14,253 nucleotides of DNA, taken from an uncultured Flavobacteriaceae bacterium (GTDB taxonomy: Bacteria > Bacteroidota > Bacteroidia > Flavobacteriales > Flavobacteriaceae). The position numbers and the translations under genes are program-made. Of the stretch, positions 13,749 through 14,253 are shown piece after piece (positions within the stretch are counted from its first letter, which is position 1; the number at the start of each line of letters is the position of its first letter). Under the pieces are notes generated by a model. It saw only the letters and a list, made by a program, of their open reading frames with translations. It searched no databases and was not told the origin of the DNA. Location of the stretch: assembly GCA_913052425.1 (NCBI GenBank), contig CAJXEG010000016.1, positions 1-14,253 of the forward strand, read 5' to 3'.

Positions 13749-14253
13749 ATGAATAAAATATTTCAGCTCATTTTTTGGTTGGTTTTCAGTGTGGCTTTCG
13801 CACAGTCAACCGCACACAAAACCTTGGCCGATCTTCCCTACTATGAAAATCCGGTGAATGACGCTTATCAAAACGAACGCTGTAAGTTGGATTTGTATTA
13901 TCCTGAAGATACCCAAAATTTTCCAACGGTAATATGGTTTCATGGCGGCGGACTCAAAAGCGGCGCAAAAGCGATTCCCGAGCAGCTAAAGGGCAAGGGC
14001 CTGGGCGTAGTGGCGGTCAACTACCGATTGCATCCCAAGGTGAATGCTCCAAAATACATCGAAGATGCCGCAGCTGCAGTCGCATGGGTATTTAAAAATA
14101 TTGATCAGTACGGAGGGGACAGCAAGAAGATTTACGTCTGTGGATTTTCGTCGGGAGGCTATTTGTCTCTGATGGTGACTTTGGAGCAAAAATGGTTAAA
14201 AAAATACAAGTTGGAGGCCAACCAAATCAAAGGCGTCATTACACTATCGGCTA
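13749..14253 (+). CDS. alpha/beta hydrolase (HSL-like esterase), partial
   Basis: The first 168 codons are visible; the gene runs off the window. A signal peptide (MNKIFQLIFWLVFSVAFA, then QST) directs export. The oxyanion motif HGGG (about residues 66-69, in VIWFHGGGLKSG), then VVAVNYRLHP, and the nucleophile elbow GFSSGGY with central Ser mark the hormone-sensitive-lipase/carboxylesterase group. The catalytic Asp and His would lie in the missing part. The probable role is removal of acyl (e.g. acetyl) groups from a carbohydrate or another ester, alongside the sulfatase encoded 4 nt upstream. The translation was read directly from the bases. No SD is visible before the ATG. Peptidase activity of the same fold is a less likely alternative. 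Confidence 0.85.
   Translation, partial: MNKIFQLIFWLVFSVAFAQSTAHKTLADLPYYENPVNDAYQNERCKLDLYYPEDTQNFPTVIWFHGGGLKSGAKAIPEQLKGKGLGVVAVNYRLHPKVNAPKYIEDAAAAVAWVFKNIDQYGGDSKKIYVCGFSSGGYLSLMVTLEQKWLKKYKLEANQIKGVITLSA

Noticed and set aside
1..14253. Mobile elements, phage genes, CRISPR arrays, tRNA or rRNA genes
   Set aside because: I saw no transposase or integrase motifs, no regularly spaced repeats, and no cloverleaf or rRNA-like sequence.

Overview
The window looks like chromosomal DNA of a flavobacterium (Bacteroidota, Flavobacteriaceae-like, probably free-living or marine). Supporting this are a TTG-N19-TATATTTG promoter of the Bacteroidetes sigma-A type, an almost complete absence of Shine-Dalgarno sequences, short Bacteroidetes-style lipoprotein signals, and gene content rich in sulfatases, a PhoD-like phosphatase and a PQQ dehydrogenase. 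No tRNA, rRNA, CRISPR array, transposase or phage gene is visible.

Region 1 (1-2217). The 3' end of a GHL10-type glycosidase-like gene (+) converges on an SDR/DUF2867 oxidoreductase gene (-), with a strong stem-loop terminator between them. The gap upstream of the SDR gene (1973-2217) is not empty. On the + strand it carries a TAnnTTTG box, a 13-bp hairpin capped by a GAAA tetraloop and a canonical terminator with a T7 tail. I read this as a candidate small RNA of about 120 nt.

Region 2 (2218-7264, minus strand). An LtaS-like phosphoglycerol transferase gene is followed 15 nt later by a diacylglycerol-kinase-family lipid kinase gene. After 87 nt comes a lipoprotein PQQ dehydrogenase with a haem-c domain built into its beta-propeller. 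The first two make biochemical sense together: LtaS-type enzymes release diacylglycerol from phosphatidylglycerol, and the kinase can recycle it.

Region 3 (7380-10663, plus strand). This is an envelope-signalling cassette: a lipoprotein of unknown function, an ECF sigma factor (TTG start with a rare good SD), a one-TM anti-sigma-like protein overlapping it by ATGA, and a secreted sensor-like protein. The sensor-like protein consists of four tandem 26-residue repeats carrying LTxxQ-type motifs like those of CpxP/Spy. An outer-membrane beta-barrel-like protein follows. The logic resembles sigma/anti-sigma/periplasmic-sensor modules such as CnrYXH, but the repeated architecture and the strong charge complementarity are unusual. 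I consider this the most interesting protein system here.

Region 4 (10701-14253, plus strand). A PhoD-like lipoprotein metallophosphatase, a type I sulfatase and an alpha/beta hydrolase (cut by the window end) lie 4-8 nt apart in an apparent operon for breaking down sulfated, phosphorylated or acylated substrates. The sulfatase signal-peptide region contains a C9A6 homopolymer where one-base slippage in either direction would truncate the protein. A hairpin abuts the GTG start codon of the PhoD-like gene.
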